A DNA stretch of 64,000 nucleotides, taken from Aeromicrobium sp. A1-2. Its GTDB lineage: Bacteria; Actinomycetota; Actinomycetes; Propionibacteriales; Nocardioidaceae. The translations under genes and the position numbers were made by a program. The notes beneath the pieces were generated by a model. The model made no database searches. It was not told the origin of the DNA and saw nothing but the letters and a program-made list of their open reading frames with translations. Where the stretch lies: contig NZ_CP027482.1 of NCBI RefSeq assembly GCF_003443875.1, positions 372,001 to 436,000 of the forward strand, written 5' to 3'. Below, one piece after another: positions 1-8,726 of this stretch (positions are counted from its first letter, which is position 1; every line of letters begins with the position of its first letter).

Positions 1-68
1 GGATCCACCCTGTAAAACGAGTCCATCCAGACATGGTTACGACGTTCTGGAACATATTTTTCGGCCGA

Positions 69-74
69 TAGGAT
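69..74 (+). promoter_or_regulatory. Candidate -10 box of leaderless guaA promoter
   Basis: The hexamer TAGGAT fits the actinobacterial -10 pattern TAnnnT and lies 7 bases before the GTG at 82. The ATG at 73 would fall inside this box, which argues for GTG 82 as the true start of guaA. No convincing -35 hexamer is visible. Bases 1-68 hold no recognisable gene. Confidence 0.5.
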
Positions 75-81
75 GGGCCGG

Positions 82-1641
82 GTGACCCCTGATCGTGACC
101 TTGTCCTCGTTGTCGACTTCGGGGCGCAGTACGCCCAACTGATTGCGCGTCGCGTGCGTGAGGCTCGGGTGTATTCCGAGATCGTCCCGCACACCATGCC
201 GATCGCGGAGATGATGGCCAAGCAGCCTGCGGCGATCATCCTGTCGGGCGGGCCGTCATCGGTCTACGAGCCCGGTGCGCCGAGCCTCGACGCGACGTTG
301 TTCGACGCCGAGGTCCCGGTGTTTGGCATCTGCTACGGCTTCATGGCAATGGCCCAGGCGTTGGGCGGCAACGTCGCCCACACGGGTCAGCGTGAGTACG
401 GCCGCACGGCCGTCAGTGTGCTCGAGCCCGGCACGCTGCTCGCCGGGATGCCCGAGACCCTGACCTCCTGGATGTCGCACGGCGACGAGGTCGTCGCAGC
501 CCCCGAGGGATTCACCGTCAATGCCAACTCACCGCGCGCAACGGTCGCGGCATTCGAGAACACCGACCGCAGGCTTGCCGGCGTCCAGTGGCACCCCGAA
601 GTGCTGCACAGTGAGCAGGGCCAGCAGATCCTGGAAGCCTTCCTCGTCGACATCGCCGGCTGCCGGCAGACCTGGACCAGCAGCAACATCGTCGAGGAGC
701 AGGTTGCGCTGATCCGTGCCGAGGTCGGTGACGCGCGGGTGATCTGTGGTCTTTCCGGTGGCGTCGACTCGGCCGTGGCCGCAGCACTCGTGCAGCAGGC
801 CATCGGCGACCAGCTGACCTGTGTGTTCGTCGATCACGGTCTGCTGCGTGAGGGCGAGGCCGAGCAGGTCGAGACCGACTACGTCAAGGCCACCGGTGTC
901 GATCTGAAGGTCGTCGAGGCCAGCGAGCAGTTCCTGGGCTTCCTCGCCGGGGTCTCGGACCCCGAGGACAAGCGCAAGATCATCGGTCGCGAGTTCATCC
1001 GCACTTTCGAGCAGGCCGAGCGTGAGGTGCTCGCGACGCCGGGCACCCCGGTCCGCTTCCTGGTGCAGGGCACGCTCTATCCCGATGTGGTCGAGTCCGG
1101 CGGTGGGGAGGGTGCGGCCAACATCAAGAGCCACCACAACGTCGGTGGGCTGCCCGAAGACCTCGAGTTCAGCCTGATCGAGCCGCTCCGCACCTTGTTC
1201 AAGGACGAGGTGCGCGACGTCGGCCGTCAGCTGGGCCTGCCCGAGGGCATCGTCGGGCGCCACCCGTTCCCCGGACCGGGGCTCGCGATCCGCATCGTCG
1301 GCGCCGTTGACGCCGAACGCCTGCGAATCCTCCGTGAGGCCGACGCGATAGTCCGCGAGGAGACCACGGCGGCCGGGCTCGACGGCGAGATCTGGCAGTT
1401 CCCGGTCGTGCTCCTGGCGGACGTCCGGTCGGTGGGTGTGCAGGGCGACGCCCGGACGTACGGGCACCCGATCGTGCTGCGCCCGGTCTCCAGCGAAGAC
1501 GCCATGACGGCGGACTGGAGCCGGCTGCCCTACGAGGTCCTGGAGCGGATCTCGACTCGCATCACCAACGAGGTCGACGAGGTCAACCGGGTCGTCCTGG
1601 ACATCACGAGCAAGCCGCCGGGCACGATCGAGTGGGAGTGA
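82..1641 (+). CDS. guaA: GMP synthase (glutamine-hydrolysing)
   Basis: Converts XMP to GMP with ATP and glutamine, the last step of guanine nucleotide synthesis, in the cytoplasm. Numbered from GTG 82 (519 aa, normal length), an N-terminal class I glutamine amidotransferase domain carries the triad Cys84 (in GICYG), His171 and Glu173 (QWHPE). The ATP pyrophosphatase P-loop SGGVDS is at 225-230, and the C-terminal dimerisation domain ends in the usual KPPGTIEWE. An ATG at 73 would add three residues but lies within the candidate -10 box. No operon partner is visible: the next gene starts about 160 bases downstream. Confidence 0.97.
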   Translation: MTPDRDLVLVVDFGAQYAQLIARRVREARVYSEIVPHTMPIAEMMAKQPAAIILSGGPSSVYEPGAPSLDATLFDAEVPVFGICYGFMAMAQALGGNVAHTGQREYGRTAVSVLEPGTLLAGMPETLTSWMSHGDEVVAAPEGFTVNANSPRATVAAFENTDRRLAGVQWHPEVLHSEQGQQILEAFLVDIAGCRQTWTSSNIVEEQVALIRAEVGDARVICGLSGGVDSAVAAALVQQAIGDQLTCVFVDHGLLREGEAEQVETDYVKATGVDLKVVEASEQFLGFLAGVSDPEDKRKIIGREFIRTFEQAEREVLATPGTPVRFLVQGTLYPDVVESGGGEGAANIKSHHNVGGLPEDLEFSLIEPLRTLFKDEVRDVGRQLGLPEGIVGRHPFPGPGLAIRIVGAVDAERLRILREADAIVREETTAAGLDGEIWQFPVVLLADVRSVGVQGDARTYGHPIVLRPVSSEDAMTADWSRLPYEVLERISTRITNEVDEVNRVVLDITSKPPGTIEWE

Positions 1642-1801
1642 CCTCGCTCGCTCGTCGTTGGGCCGAACACGAGCAGGCGAGCCGGGCGTGCAGCGGCCGA
1701 CGCCTCCCACGCGCCAGGATCTGACCGCGCGGCGATGGTTTGCCGCACCGCGGCGGGGGGTAGACCGGATGCATGCAGACAACACGTGGGCGGCACGCGG
1801 C

Positions 1802-2248
1802 ATGACGACCAACCGGCGCACGATCGCCGCGACCCCCGGCGAGGTGTGGGACGTGCTCGCCGATGGCTGGCTCTATCCGTTGTGGGTCGTCGGCGCGACG
1901 CGGATCCGGGACGTCGACGACGACTGGCCGACCAAGGGCAGCCGCATTCACCACTCGGTCGGCGCGTGGCCGGTCATGATCGACGACCACACCCGGGTGC
2001 TGGACGTCGTGCCGGGGCGTTCGCTGACACTGCGGGCGCGGGCCTGGCCGATGGGTGAGGCAGACGTCGTGCTCCGGCTCAGCGACGTCGGGGTGGAGAC
2101 CGAGGTCACGATCGAGGAAGAGGTCGTGTCCGGACCCGGCACCCTCATACCGTCACCTGTCACGGCCCTTTCGCTCAAGTGGCGCAACGTCGAGACGCTC
2201 CGACGATTGGCCTTCGTCGTCGAGGGTCGTCGCGGGACGCCCAGCTAG
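1802..2248 (+). CDS. SRPBCC (START/Bet v1-like) family protein
   Basis: A 148-residue protein of the SRPBCC fold, annotated as polyketide cyclase/dehydrase or lipid-transport-like. The N-terminus (TPGEVWDVLADG, then WVVGATRIRDVD) and a later stretch of beta-strand character match the helix-grip fold with a hydrophobic cavity. The ligand is unknown. ATG 1802 is preferred because the domain begins immediately after it. An in-frame ATG at 1769, preceded by a G-rich stretch at 1755-1760, would add 11 residues. The stop overlaps the stop of the convergent broken gene at 2245. Confidence 0.75.
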   Translation: MTTNRRTIAATPGEVWDVLADGWLYPLWVVGATRIRDVDDDWPTKGSRIHHSVGAWPVMIDDHTRVLDVVPGRSLTLRARAWPMGEADVVLRLSDVGVETEVTIEEEVVSGPGTLIPSPVTALSLKWRNVETLRRLAFVVEGRRGTPS

Positions 2249-2770
2249 TCGAGCCGATCGAGGTCCGCCTCGGCGGCCTCGAGTGCCTGCTGAGTCACTC
2301 GTTCCCCCTCCTCGGCCTCACTCCTCGCGCGGTCGGCCCGCTTCGACGCGGTCTCGGCCGCAGAGATCTTGTGCAGGATCGACGTGGCCTGCTTGCGTAG
2401 GTGCTCGAGCTCCTCCTGCAGCTCGCCGTGCTCGGCCGCGCAGGTCTGGAGCTCTTCGGTGGCGGCTCGCGCGCGACGGCGTGCCTGGGTGACCTTGGCT
2501 TCGGCAGCCTCGCGGCGCTTGCGCTCCAACGGTGTCGGACTGGGCATCTCGCAGCTGCTCGCCGAGCTCGACGATCTCCTCGACGAGGTCGGGGCGTTCC
2601 CTGGCCAGGGCGTTGACCGCCCAGGCCGCGGCGCTGGGTCTGCGGAGCGCCTTGACCTGCGCGGCCAGCTCCTTGTCGCCCGCTGCGGCGGCGCGCTTCG
2701 CCCGTTCAGCAATGAAGTCGCCGAGCGGCACGGCGTAGAGATCCCTCACGATGGCTCGCAGCTCGGGCAT
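2245..2770 (-). pseudogene. Broken coiled-coil protein of unknown function
   Basis: Starting at 2770, one frame encodes MPELRAIVRDLYAVPLGDF and continues to about residue 75 (EQLRDAQSD). A second frame then gives a charged coiled coil from TPLERKRREAAEAK to the stop at 2245. The two frames meet near 2530-2545. Actinobacterial relatives as I recall them have an N-terminal 'DLYA-P..F' module, an alpha-helical middle of roughly 100-200 residues, then the coiled coil. Here the middle appears missing and the frame lost, leaving about 175 codons. This fits an internal deletion; an isolated base-calling error is less likely because the middle is absent too. Confidence 0.6.
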
Positions 2771-2843
2771 GTGCCCAGCGTATGGCCGCCCCACGATCGA
2801 CGTCACAGTTTGTTGCTGGCCACGGACGGGTACGAGGCCAGGC

Positions 2844-4319
2844 GTGACCTCCCTGTGGCTCGACCGGACCGACCAGACCATGAGCGATCCGCTGCCAGTG
2901 GACGGACGGATCGATGACATCGTCGTTGGCGCGGGCCTGACCGGCCTGACCACGGCGCTGCTCCTGGCCCGCGCTGGCCGGAGGGTCGCGGTCCTCGAGG
3001 CCCGCACGATCGGCGCCGTGGCGACCGGCAACACGACCGCGAAGCTGTCGCTGCTGCAGGGCACCAAGCTGTCCAAGATCCTGAGCCGGCAGTCCCACCG
3101 GGTGGCCCAGGCGTACGTCGACAGCAACCTCGAGGGTCAACAGTGGCTGTTGCGGTTCTGTGCGGACCACGGCGTGGCCACGCAGACCCGGGATGCAGTG
3201 ACATACGCCGCCCAGCGCGATCAGGTCGAGTCGGCCAGAGACGAGCTCGACGCGGCCAAGTCCCTCGGACTTGGCGCGCGCTGGACCGACGAGCTGTCCG
3301 TGTCGTTCCCGCACCGTGGTGGGGTGGTGCTGCCCGACCAAGCGCAGTTCGACCCGGTCGAGGTCCTGCTGGCCCTCTCCGAACAGGTCCGGGCGCACGG
3401 CGGCACGATCCACGAGGGGCATCGCGTCGTGAGCGCCTCGAAGATCGGCCGACCGACGGTGCAGCTCGACGACGGGGCGAGCCTGGGCGCGGAGCAGGTC
3501 GTGCTGGCGACCGGCACCCCGATCCTGGATCGCGGGCTCTACTTCGCCAGGCTTGAGCCGCTGCGCTCGTACGCGCTGGCCTTCGACGTCGACGAGGCGC
3601 CGCAGGCGATGTACCTGTCCGCGGGTGCGCCGAGCCGGTCGATCCGCGATGCCCCTCGGGGCCGGTCGACCAAGCTCCTGATCGGCGGCGCGGGCCACAC
3701 TGTCGGTCGTACCCGCTCCGAAGCGGCCCATGTCGACGAGCTGCGTGAGTGGACCGCGAAGTACTTCCCCGGTGCGGTCGAGACGCATGTGTGGTCGGCG
3801 CAGGACTATCAGTCCCACGACGCGGTCCCGTACGTCGGCGCTCTGCCACGGGGTGGCGGCCGGTTCCACGTCGCGACCGGATTCGACAAGTGGGGGATGA
3901 CCAACGGGGTCGCCGCGGCCCGCAGCATCTCGGCTCGAATCCTGGGCGATCCGCAGCCGTGGGCCAAGCCGCTCGGCCGACGCATCCCGCGTCCGGCCGG
4001 TGTAGTGCAGGGCTTGTTGACGAATGTGGGCGTGGGGGTCGCGCTGGCCAAGGGCGTCGTGGCCGCGGAGTCACGCCCCATGCCTTCGGAGCCGTCCGAA
4101 GGTTCCGGTGAGATCGGTCGGGACGGAGTGGTGCCGACGGGCGTCTCGACCGTCAACGGCCGGACCTGCGCCGTCCGCGCACTTTGCACCCACCTCGGCG
4201 GGATCCTGGCCTGGAATGACCAGGAGCGGTCATGGGACTGCCCGCTGCATGGCTCGCGGTTCTCCCCCGAGGGAGATGTCCTCGAGGGCCCGGCGACCCG
4301 TCCGCTGGCGCGGCCCTAG
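2844..4319 (+). CDS. FAD-dependent oxidoreductase with C-terminal Rieske [2Fe-2S] domain
   Basis: A 491-residue DAO-type flavoprotein. Numbered from GTG 2844, the dinucleotide-binding motif GAGLTG is at 29-34, followed by the ARAGRRVAVLEA strand-helix. The last ~60 residues form a Rieske domain with Cys448/His450 (CTHLG) and Cys466/His469 (CPLHGSRF), so electrons probably pass from FAD to a Rieske cluster in one polypeptide. The substrate is unknown; relatives are annotated only as FAD-dependent oxidoreductases. GTG 2844 matches the usual MTSLWLDR N-terminus; the in-frame upstream stretch is not family-like. The gene converges on the CDGSH gene, overlapping it by 4 bases. Confidence 0.88.
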   Translation: MTSLWLDRTDQTMSDPLPVDGRIDDIVVGAGLTGLTTALLLARAGRRVAVLEARTIGAVATGNTTAKLSLLQGTKLSKILSRQSHRVAQAYVDSNLEGQQWLLRFCADHGVATQTRDAVTYAAQRDQVESARDELDAAKSLGLGARWTDELSVSFPHRGGVVLPDQAQFDPVEVLLALSEQVRAHGGTIHEGHRVVSASKIGRPTVQLDDGASLGAEQVVLATGTPILDRGLYFARLEPLRSYALAFDVDEAPQAMYLSAGAPSRSIRDAPRGRSTKLLIGGAGHTVGRTRSEAAHVDELREWTAKYFPGAVETHVWSAQDYQSHDAVPYVGALPRGGGRFHVATGFDKWGMTNGVAAARSISARILGDPQPWAKPLGRRIPRPAGVVQGLLTNVGVGVALAKGVVAAESRPMPSEPSEGSGEIGRDGVVPTGVSTVNGRTCAVRALCTHLGGILAWNDQERSWDCPLHGSRFSPEGDVLEGPATRPLARP

Positions 4320-4528
4320 GGCCTGGCGCGGTCGGGAAGGATCTTGTGGGTGCCGTCACACCACGGTTGGCTTCCGGACTTGCCGCACCGGCACACCGCG
4401 CTGACCGGGCGTCGGGTCGGGTGCGCCACGCCGTCGGAGTCCTCGATGAGGTGATCGCCCCGGATCAGCATGGGTCCGCCCGGGCACAGGATCACGTCAG
4501 GGTGCTCGAATCCGTGGTCGCCGCTCAT
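4316..4528 (-). CDS. CDGSH iron-sulfur domain protein
   Basis: A 70-residue protein with one CDGSH-type [2Fe-2S] site, ligands Cys46, Cys48, Cys57 and His61 in CRCGKSGSQPWCDGTH. Such proteins bind a labile cluster and are linked to redox sensing or cluster transfer. The ATG at 4528 overlaps the stop of the upstream iron-redox-enzyme gene (ATGA, 4525-4528), so the two are translationally coupled and probably act together. An upstream in-frame extension lies inside the partner gene and was not used. Cytoplasmic, no signal peptide. Confidence 0.9.
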   Translation of the reverse strand: MSGDHGFEHPDVILCPGGPMLIRGDHLIEDSDGVAHPTRRPVSAVCRCGKSGSQPWCDGTHKILPDRARP

Positions 4529-5469
4529 GCGGCCCACTGCGCAAGCATCCGCCGGGCATAGCGATCGGCGAGGTCCAGGCACGTGAACGCCCCGAATACG
4601 ACGTCGTCGACCAACTGTGGCTCCAGCTTGACCAGCGATCCGCAAATTGTCCGCACGGCGAGCTGCTCGTGCACGGCATCAGCCTCGACGTGTTCTTGGT
4701 AGTACGCCACGATCTCCGGTGGGAAGTCGAGTCGGGACAGGCCCTGCGCCATCCGTCGGGACGGCAGCGAGCTGGTCGTCTCAAAGGCCGCGAGATGACC
4801 CAGCGCCGCGGCCCGCAGCCGGCGATGCAGCCCGAACAACGACATCGCATTGTTCTCCTGCAGCGTCTCGACCGGGACGTCGTCGATGTACGCGCCATAA
4901 TCCGACCGGAGGCCGGAGGCGTCGAGCCCGAGCGCGAAGAGGTGGGAGTGCAGCCGGTTGGGGTCGCCGCCGCCGTACTCGTCGTACTGCAGCTCCATGA
5001 GCGCGGCCTTCGGCACCGTCGGGAGCCGGGGCACGACCCAGGCAACCGGATCGGACTCCTTGAGATGGTAGATCGAGCGGTGCCGGAGCAGCTCGAGCAC
5101 CTGGTCCCGGTCGGCGTGCCGGTGCACGTGAGCCGCGAGCGAGGGTCCGTCGTGGTCCTCGACGTACGAGAACAGGGCCTCCGCGAACGGGCCGTCCAGC
5201 GTCGTGGCTCGGTGCCGCTCACGCAGCAGACGCTCGAAGCCGGTCTCGAGATCACGCCGTAGGCCCAGGATCTCGGGTCGCCACTCCATCGAGTCGTCGA
5301 CGTCCTCGAAGCCGGCGTAGTGCAGCTCATACATCGTCCACAGCGCAATCTGAGCGTCATCGTCGTCGGTGGGCCGGAGGTCGGACAGTGCCGAGACGTT
5401 CTCGTCAGGGTGACGCAGCGCGACGAACAGCGCTTGGCTCAGGTCACCGCGGGCCTTGGGGAGCAGCAT
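4525..5469 (-). CDS. Iron-containing redox enzyme family protein (heme-oxygenase-like oxidase fold)
   Basis: A 314-residue, largely helical protein that I place in the iron-containing redox enzyme family from the motif ELQYDEYGGGDPNRLHSHLF, a hallmark of heme-oxygenase-like di-iron oxidases/oxygenases (HDO). The substrate is unknown. The start at 5469 is set by GAGGA at 5475-5479, five bases upstream; longer in-frame starts to 5541 lack this. It is the first gene of a two-gene unit with the CDGSH gene, suggesting the small Fe-S protein supplies electrons or iron-sulfur chemistry. The promoter region is shared divergently with the gamma-glutamyltransferase gene. Confidence 0.82.
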   Translation of the reverse strand: MLLPKARGDLSQALFVALRHPDENVSALSDLRPTDDDDAQIALWTMYELHYAGFEDVDDSMEWRPEILGLRRDLETGFERLLRERHRATTLDGPFAEALFSYVEDHDGPSLAAHVHRHADRDQVLELLRHRSIYHLKESDPVAWVVPRLPTVPKAALMELQYDEYGGGDPNRLHSHLFALGLDASGLRSDYGAYIDDVPVETLQENNAMSLFGLHRRLRAAALGHLAAFETTSSLPSRRMAQGLSRLDFPPEIVAYYQEHVEADAVHEQLAVRTICGSLVKLEPQLVDDVVFGAFTCLDLADRYARRMLAQWAA

Positions 5470-5629
5470 CGAAGTCCTCGTCGTGACAACCACCAGCAGT
5501 GGACCGGTCGTGGTGGGGCGGTGGATCGGGTCGCCTCTCACGTACCCCGCGAGGGGCGTCGCAAACGTCTCGACCTCGCAGATCGGCCTCGGTTCGGCAC
5601 TGTGTCCGGAGGGATTCTCACAGCTTTAC

Positions 5630-5690
5630 CCACAGATTGTGGAGTAGTCCTTTCGAACTATTCGGATAGTCATTTGTGACCCAGGTCACA
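5630..5690. promoter_or_regulatory. Regulatory region with three dyads, one a perfect CRP-type site
   Basis: Three inverted repeats lie between the iron-redox-enzyme gene and the GGT gene: CCACA-gat-TGTGG (5630-5642), ACTAT-tcgg-ATAGT (5657-5670) and TGTGA-cccagg-TCACA (5675-5690). The last matches the CRP/GlxR consensus TGTGA-N6-TCACA exactly. Its centre is about 62 bases before the predicted leaderless GGT start at 5745, the classical class I activator position. The regulators of the other two dyads are unknown. Confidence 0.6.
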
Positions 5691-5732
5691 CCTGCTCGCT
5701 CGGCCCGAGACGAAGTTGGACGGCTCCCCGGG

Positions 5733-5738
5733 TAGCCT
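5733..5738 (+). promoter_or_regulatory. Candidate -10 box, leaderless GGT promoter
   Basis: TAGCCT lies 6 bases before ATG 5745 and there is no Shine-Dalgarno sequence, consistent with a leaderless transcript. Confidence 0.5.
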
Positions 5739-5744
5739 GCGGTC

Positions 5745-7241
5745 ATGCCGGATGTTGCGCTTGCCGCGCCCAATGAGGCCGCGGCCGATGCCGGTGAGCA
5801 GGTGGCCCGCGCCGGTGGAAACGCGGTCGACGCGGCTCTCGCTGCGGCGCTGGTCACGATGGTCAACGAGGTTGGCATCGTGTCGTTGAGCTCCGGCGGT
5901 TTCATCACGGTCCAGCCGCCCGATGGCAGCCCGCCGCAAACCGTCGACGGCTGGATGGACATGCCTGGTCGGGGCCAGGACCTTGGCGGTGGCACGTGGG
6001 ACATCGACACTGAGTACGGGGGCGGAGTCACCGTCACGATCGGCCCGGGTGCAATCGCCGCGCACGGGTCGCTCGCCGCGTTCGGGGAAGCGCACGGGCG
6101 ATGGGGCAGCGTGCCGTGGCGGGAGATTGTGGCACCCGCGATCGCCGTCGCCCGCGGAGGGTTCCGACTGGGCTCCGCATCGCGCTATTACCTGGAGTAC
6201 GTCCACACCGACATCTTCGGGTGGGACTCGCAGAGTTACGCCGCCGTGCACGACGCGGACGGCGAGCTCGAGACCGGGCTCGTCGTGCTGCCCGACCTGG
6301 CCGAGTCCCTCGAGCTGATCGCGACAGAGGGCCCTGCCGCGCTGCACACGGGCGACCTCGCAAAGCTCATCAGCGACGACGTGATCGGCCGGGGCGGCAT
6401 CCTTGGCCGCGCAGACCTCGCGGCCTACCAGCCAGTCGTCCGCCCGGCCCTGCAGACGACGGTGGGTGACTGGACCTTTGGGACCAACCCCCCGCCATCG
6501 GTCGGCGGGGTGTGCGTCACGGCGATGCTGCGGCTGCTGGAGGGGCGTCCCTACGCACAGTGGGACGCCGAGGACGTCGCACACCTCATCCGGGTGCAAC
6601 GGGCGGTGCTGGGACACCGGCTCTCGGTGCTCGATCACACGGACGACCTCGAGCGCGACGCCGCGGCATTCCTCGAGCTGATCGACCGCGACCACCTGGC
6701 CGTGCTCGAGTCGGGTTCGACCGCCCACGTCTCGGCGACCGACAGCGATGGTGGTGCGTGCTCTGTGACGGTGTCCTCGGGCTACAGCGCGGGCATGATC
6801 GCCAAGGGCACCGGCATCTGGCTCAACAACTGCCTCGGCGAGCAGGAGCTCAACGCCGGCGGGCTGCACGGGCTGGCGCCGGGCACCCGTCTGCTCTCCA
6901 ACATGGCTCCGACCGTGGGTCGTCATGTCGACGGCTCAGCGCTCGCGATCGGCTCACCGGGTGCCGACCGGATCACGACCGCGATCGTGCAGGCGCTCGC
7001 CGGATTCGTCGGCGGCATGGGGCTGCAGCAGGCGATCAACCATCCGCGCGTGCACGTCCACCGTGCAGGTCGGTCCGACGAGGTCGTCAAGACAGAGACG
7101 GACCTGACGATGTACTACGGCGGGGTGGCCGCGACGCTGCGCCGCTCCGACGGTCGGCTTTTCGCCGCTGCCGATCCGCGACGTGATGGGGCCGTCCGTC
7201 TGGTGCCTGCTGACACGGATACGGGACCAGATGCGGTTTGA
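5745..7241 (+). CDS. Gamma-glutamyltransferase family protein
   Basis: A 498-residue Ntn-hydrolase of the GGT family, which cleaves or transfers gamma-glutamyl groups (glutathione, gamma-glutamyl peptides, cephalosporin-acylase-like). The proenzyme signature is present: N-terminal PNEAAADAGEQVARAGGNAVDAA, and the probable autocatalytic Thr326 in GSTAHVSATD, followed by the glycine-rich oxyanion region. It is shorter than enteric GGTs (~580 aa) and has no evident signal peptide, so it may be cytoplasmic. The next gene starts within its last 11 bases. Confidence 0.85.
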   Translation: MPDVALAAPNEAAADAGEQVARAGGNAVDAALAAALVTMVNEVGIVSLSSGGFITVQPPDGSPPQTVDGWMDMPGRGQDLGGGTWDIDTEYGGGVTVTIGPGAIAAHGSLAAFGEAHGRWGSVPWREIVAPAIAVARGGFRLGSASRYYLEYVHTDIFGWDSQSYAAVHDADGELETGLVVLPDLAESLELIATEGPAALHTGDLAKLISDDVIGRGGILGRADLAAYQPVVRPALQTTVGDWTFGTNPPPSVGGVCVTAMLRLLEGRPYAQWDAEDVAHLIRVQRAVLGHRLSVLDHTDDLERDAAAFLELIDRDHLAVLESGSTAHVSATDSDGGACSVTVSSGYSAGMIAKGTGIWLNNCLGEQELNAGGLHGLAPGTRLLSNMAPTVGRHVDGSALAIGSPGADRITTAIVQALAGFVGGMGLQQAINHPRVHVHRAGRSDEVVKTETDLTMYYGGVAATLRRSDGRLFAAADPRRDGAVRLVPADTDTGPDAV

Positions 7242-8265
7242 TGGGGGTGTGTCCCGGACACCCCCCGTCATCATCGCCCACCGCGGAGTGCCCGGTGAGC
7301 GGCTTGAGCACACACGCCCGTCGTACCTGTTGGCAATCGAACAGGGCGCGGACTACATCGAGCCGGATGTCGTCAGCACCAAAGATGGTGTCCTGGTCGT
7401 CCGCCACGAAAACGAGATCGGTGGGACGACGGACGTTGCGGAGCATCCAGAATTCGCCGAGCGCAAGGTCTCAAAGTTCATCGATGGTGTGCCGTGCACC
7501 GGATGGTTCACCGAAGACTTCACGCTTGCGGAGATCAAGACACTGCGGGTGTGCGAGCGGCTTCCGGCCTTGCGGCCGCAGAACATCCGGCTGGAGCACA
7601 CGCAGCGGATCCTGACCTTCGACGAGGTCCTGGTGATTGCCCAGGAGGCGACCAGGTGGCGGGAGACCCCGGTCGGCGTCTACGTCGAGACCAAGCACCC
7701 GACGTACTTTGCTGGGATTGGCCTGGACCTCAACGACCTGCTGGTCACCGCTCTGGAGCGCCGCGGGGTCAATCGGGCCGGGAGTCCGATCATGATCCAG
7801 TCGATGGAGGTCGGCAACCTGCGGCGCCTGCGTGACCGAACCCCCTTGCCACTGATCCAGCTGATGAATCGCAAGGGCGCTCCGTACGATCTGGTCGCAG
7901 CGCGCGATCCGCGCACGTACGCGACTCTCAGCTCTCCGGCGGAGCTGGCGGAGATCGCGACCTACGCGAACGGAATCGGACCCAACAAGAGTCAGATCAT
8001 CGCCCGGGACAAGCGATCCCGACTGGCTGGGGAGACGCGGCTTGTCGGGCATGCCCATGACGTCGGACTGATGGTCCACATCTGGACCATGCGCAACGAG
8101 AACAACTTCCTCCCGACCGACCTGCGGACCAGCAGCAACAAGGCCGCCCACGGCAATGCCGTGGGCGAGTACCTTGCGTTCTTCGACGCGGGGGTCGACG
8201 GGCTGTTCTCCGACTTCACGCAGACGGCGGTCCAGGCTCGTGCGACGTGGCTGGCGCGTCAGTAG
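7231..8265 (+). CDS. Glycerophosphodiester phosphodiesterase, GlpQ type
   Basis: A GDPD-family TIM barrel that hydrolyses glycerophosphodiesters to glycerol-3-phosphate and an alcohol. The active-site motif is IIAHRGVPGERLEHT (His17, Arg18), with YIEPDVVSTKDG and RHENEIG supplying the metal and second histidine positions. The ~344-residue length with long insertions resembles GlpQ, but no secretion signal is seen. ATG 7231 overlaps the GGT stop by 11 bases, suggesting co-translation; GTG 7249 is an alternative. The last 50 bases overlap the convergent PspC gene. Confidence 0.85.
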   Translation: MRFDGGVSRTPPVIIAHRGVPGERLEHTRPSYLLAIEQGADYIEPDVVSTKDGVLVVRHENEIGGTTDVAEHPEFAERKVSKFIDGVPCTGWFTEDFTLAEIKTLRVCERLPALRPQNIRLEHTQRILTFDEVLVIAQEATRWRETPVGVYVETKHPTYFAGIGLDLNDLLVTALERRGVNRAGSPIMIQSMEVGNLRRLRDRTPLPLIQLMNRKGAPYDLVAARDPRTYATLSSPAELAEIATYANGIGPNKSQIIARDKRSRLAGETRLVGHAHDVGLMVHIWTMRNENNFLPTDLRTSSNKAAHGNAVGEYLAFFDAGVDGLFSDFTQTAVQARATWLARQ

Positions 8266-8476
8266 ACGGGGTGGTCCACGGCTGCCACTGCTTCGGTGCG
8301 CGCGGCATGAGGATCCAGGCCACGACGTAGGCCACGATGAGCGAGCCGGCACCCAGCACCGTGACGATGACGAGCAGCAGTCGGATCAGGTTGACATCGA
8401 GATCGGTGTACGCGGCGATGCCTCCGCACACGCCGCCGATCCACTTCTCGTCACGACTGCGAGTGAGCTTCTTCAT
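8216..8476 (-). CDS. Small PspC-domain membrane protein
   Basis: An 86-residue protein consisting of a PspC domain: MKKLTRSRDEKWIGGVCGGIAAY, then a hydrophobic helix (VNLIRLLLVIVTVLG, LIVAYVVAWILMP) and a Pro/Thr-rich tail. PspC proteins sit in the membrane and signal envelope stress in phage-shock and LiaFSR-like systems. The start at 8476 is set by the upstream GGAAGGAC. It is the last gene of a three-gene unit with the two genes upstream, overlapping the middle one by 26 bases. Confidence 0.85.
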   Translation of the reverse strand: MKKLTRSRDEKWIGGVCGGIAAYTDLDVNLIRLLLVIVTVLGAGSLIVAYVVAWILMPRAPKQWQPWTTPSTDAPATSHEPGPPSA

Positions 8477-8726
8477 CTTGGGGTCCTTCCGGGGTGGGTT
8501 CGTCGATGGTCTCGTGGTTCGGTGTGGGCGCGGCGGTTGCGGGACGGCTCCTCCACAGCGTGGCGGCGACGCCGACAAGCCCCAGGAAGATCAGGACGCC
8601 AGAGGTGAGCAGACTGAGCTGGCGAGTCGTGAGCAGATCCTGCTTCCAGACCGCCCAGTTTCCGACGACGGCCAGGAAGAACAGCCCGAACACGAGCCCT
8701 TCCCAGCGGAACGAGTGTCTGGTCAT
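8451..8726 (-). CDS. Small two-helix membrane protein of the PspC cluster
   Basis: A 91-residue protein with two hydrophobic segments (about residues 10-26 and 36-56: LVFGLFFLAVVGNWAVW and LLTSGVLIFLGLVGVAA) and an acidic, Pro-rich tail. I recognise no named family. It starts by ATGA overlap with the stop of the large PspC gene and overlaps the small PspC gene at its end, so all three are co-translated. A partner role in envelope sensing is inferred only from position. Confidence 0.75.
   Translation of the reverse strand: MTRHSFRWEGLVFGLFFLAVVGNWAVWKQDLLTTRQLSLLTSGVLIFLGLVGVAATLWRSRPATAAPTPNHETIDEPTPEGPQDEEAHSQS

Noticed and set aside
1..72. Guanine-type riboswitch or upstream gene before guaA
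   Set aside because: Only 72 bases are present, without the conserved purine-riboswitch core, and guaA looks leaderless.
529..1821. Long minus-strand open frame opposite guaA
   Set aside because: It is a shadow of guaA in high-GC DNA: no start context, no recognisable domain, and the composition is that of an antisense frame.
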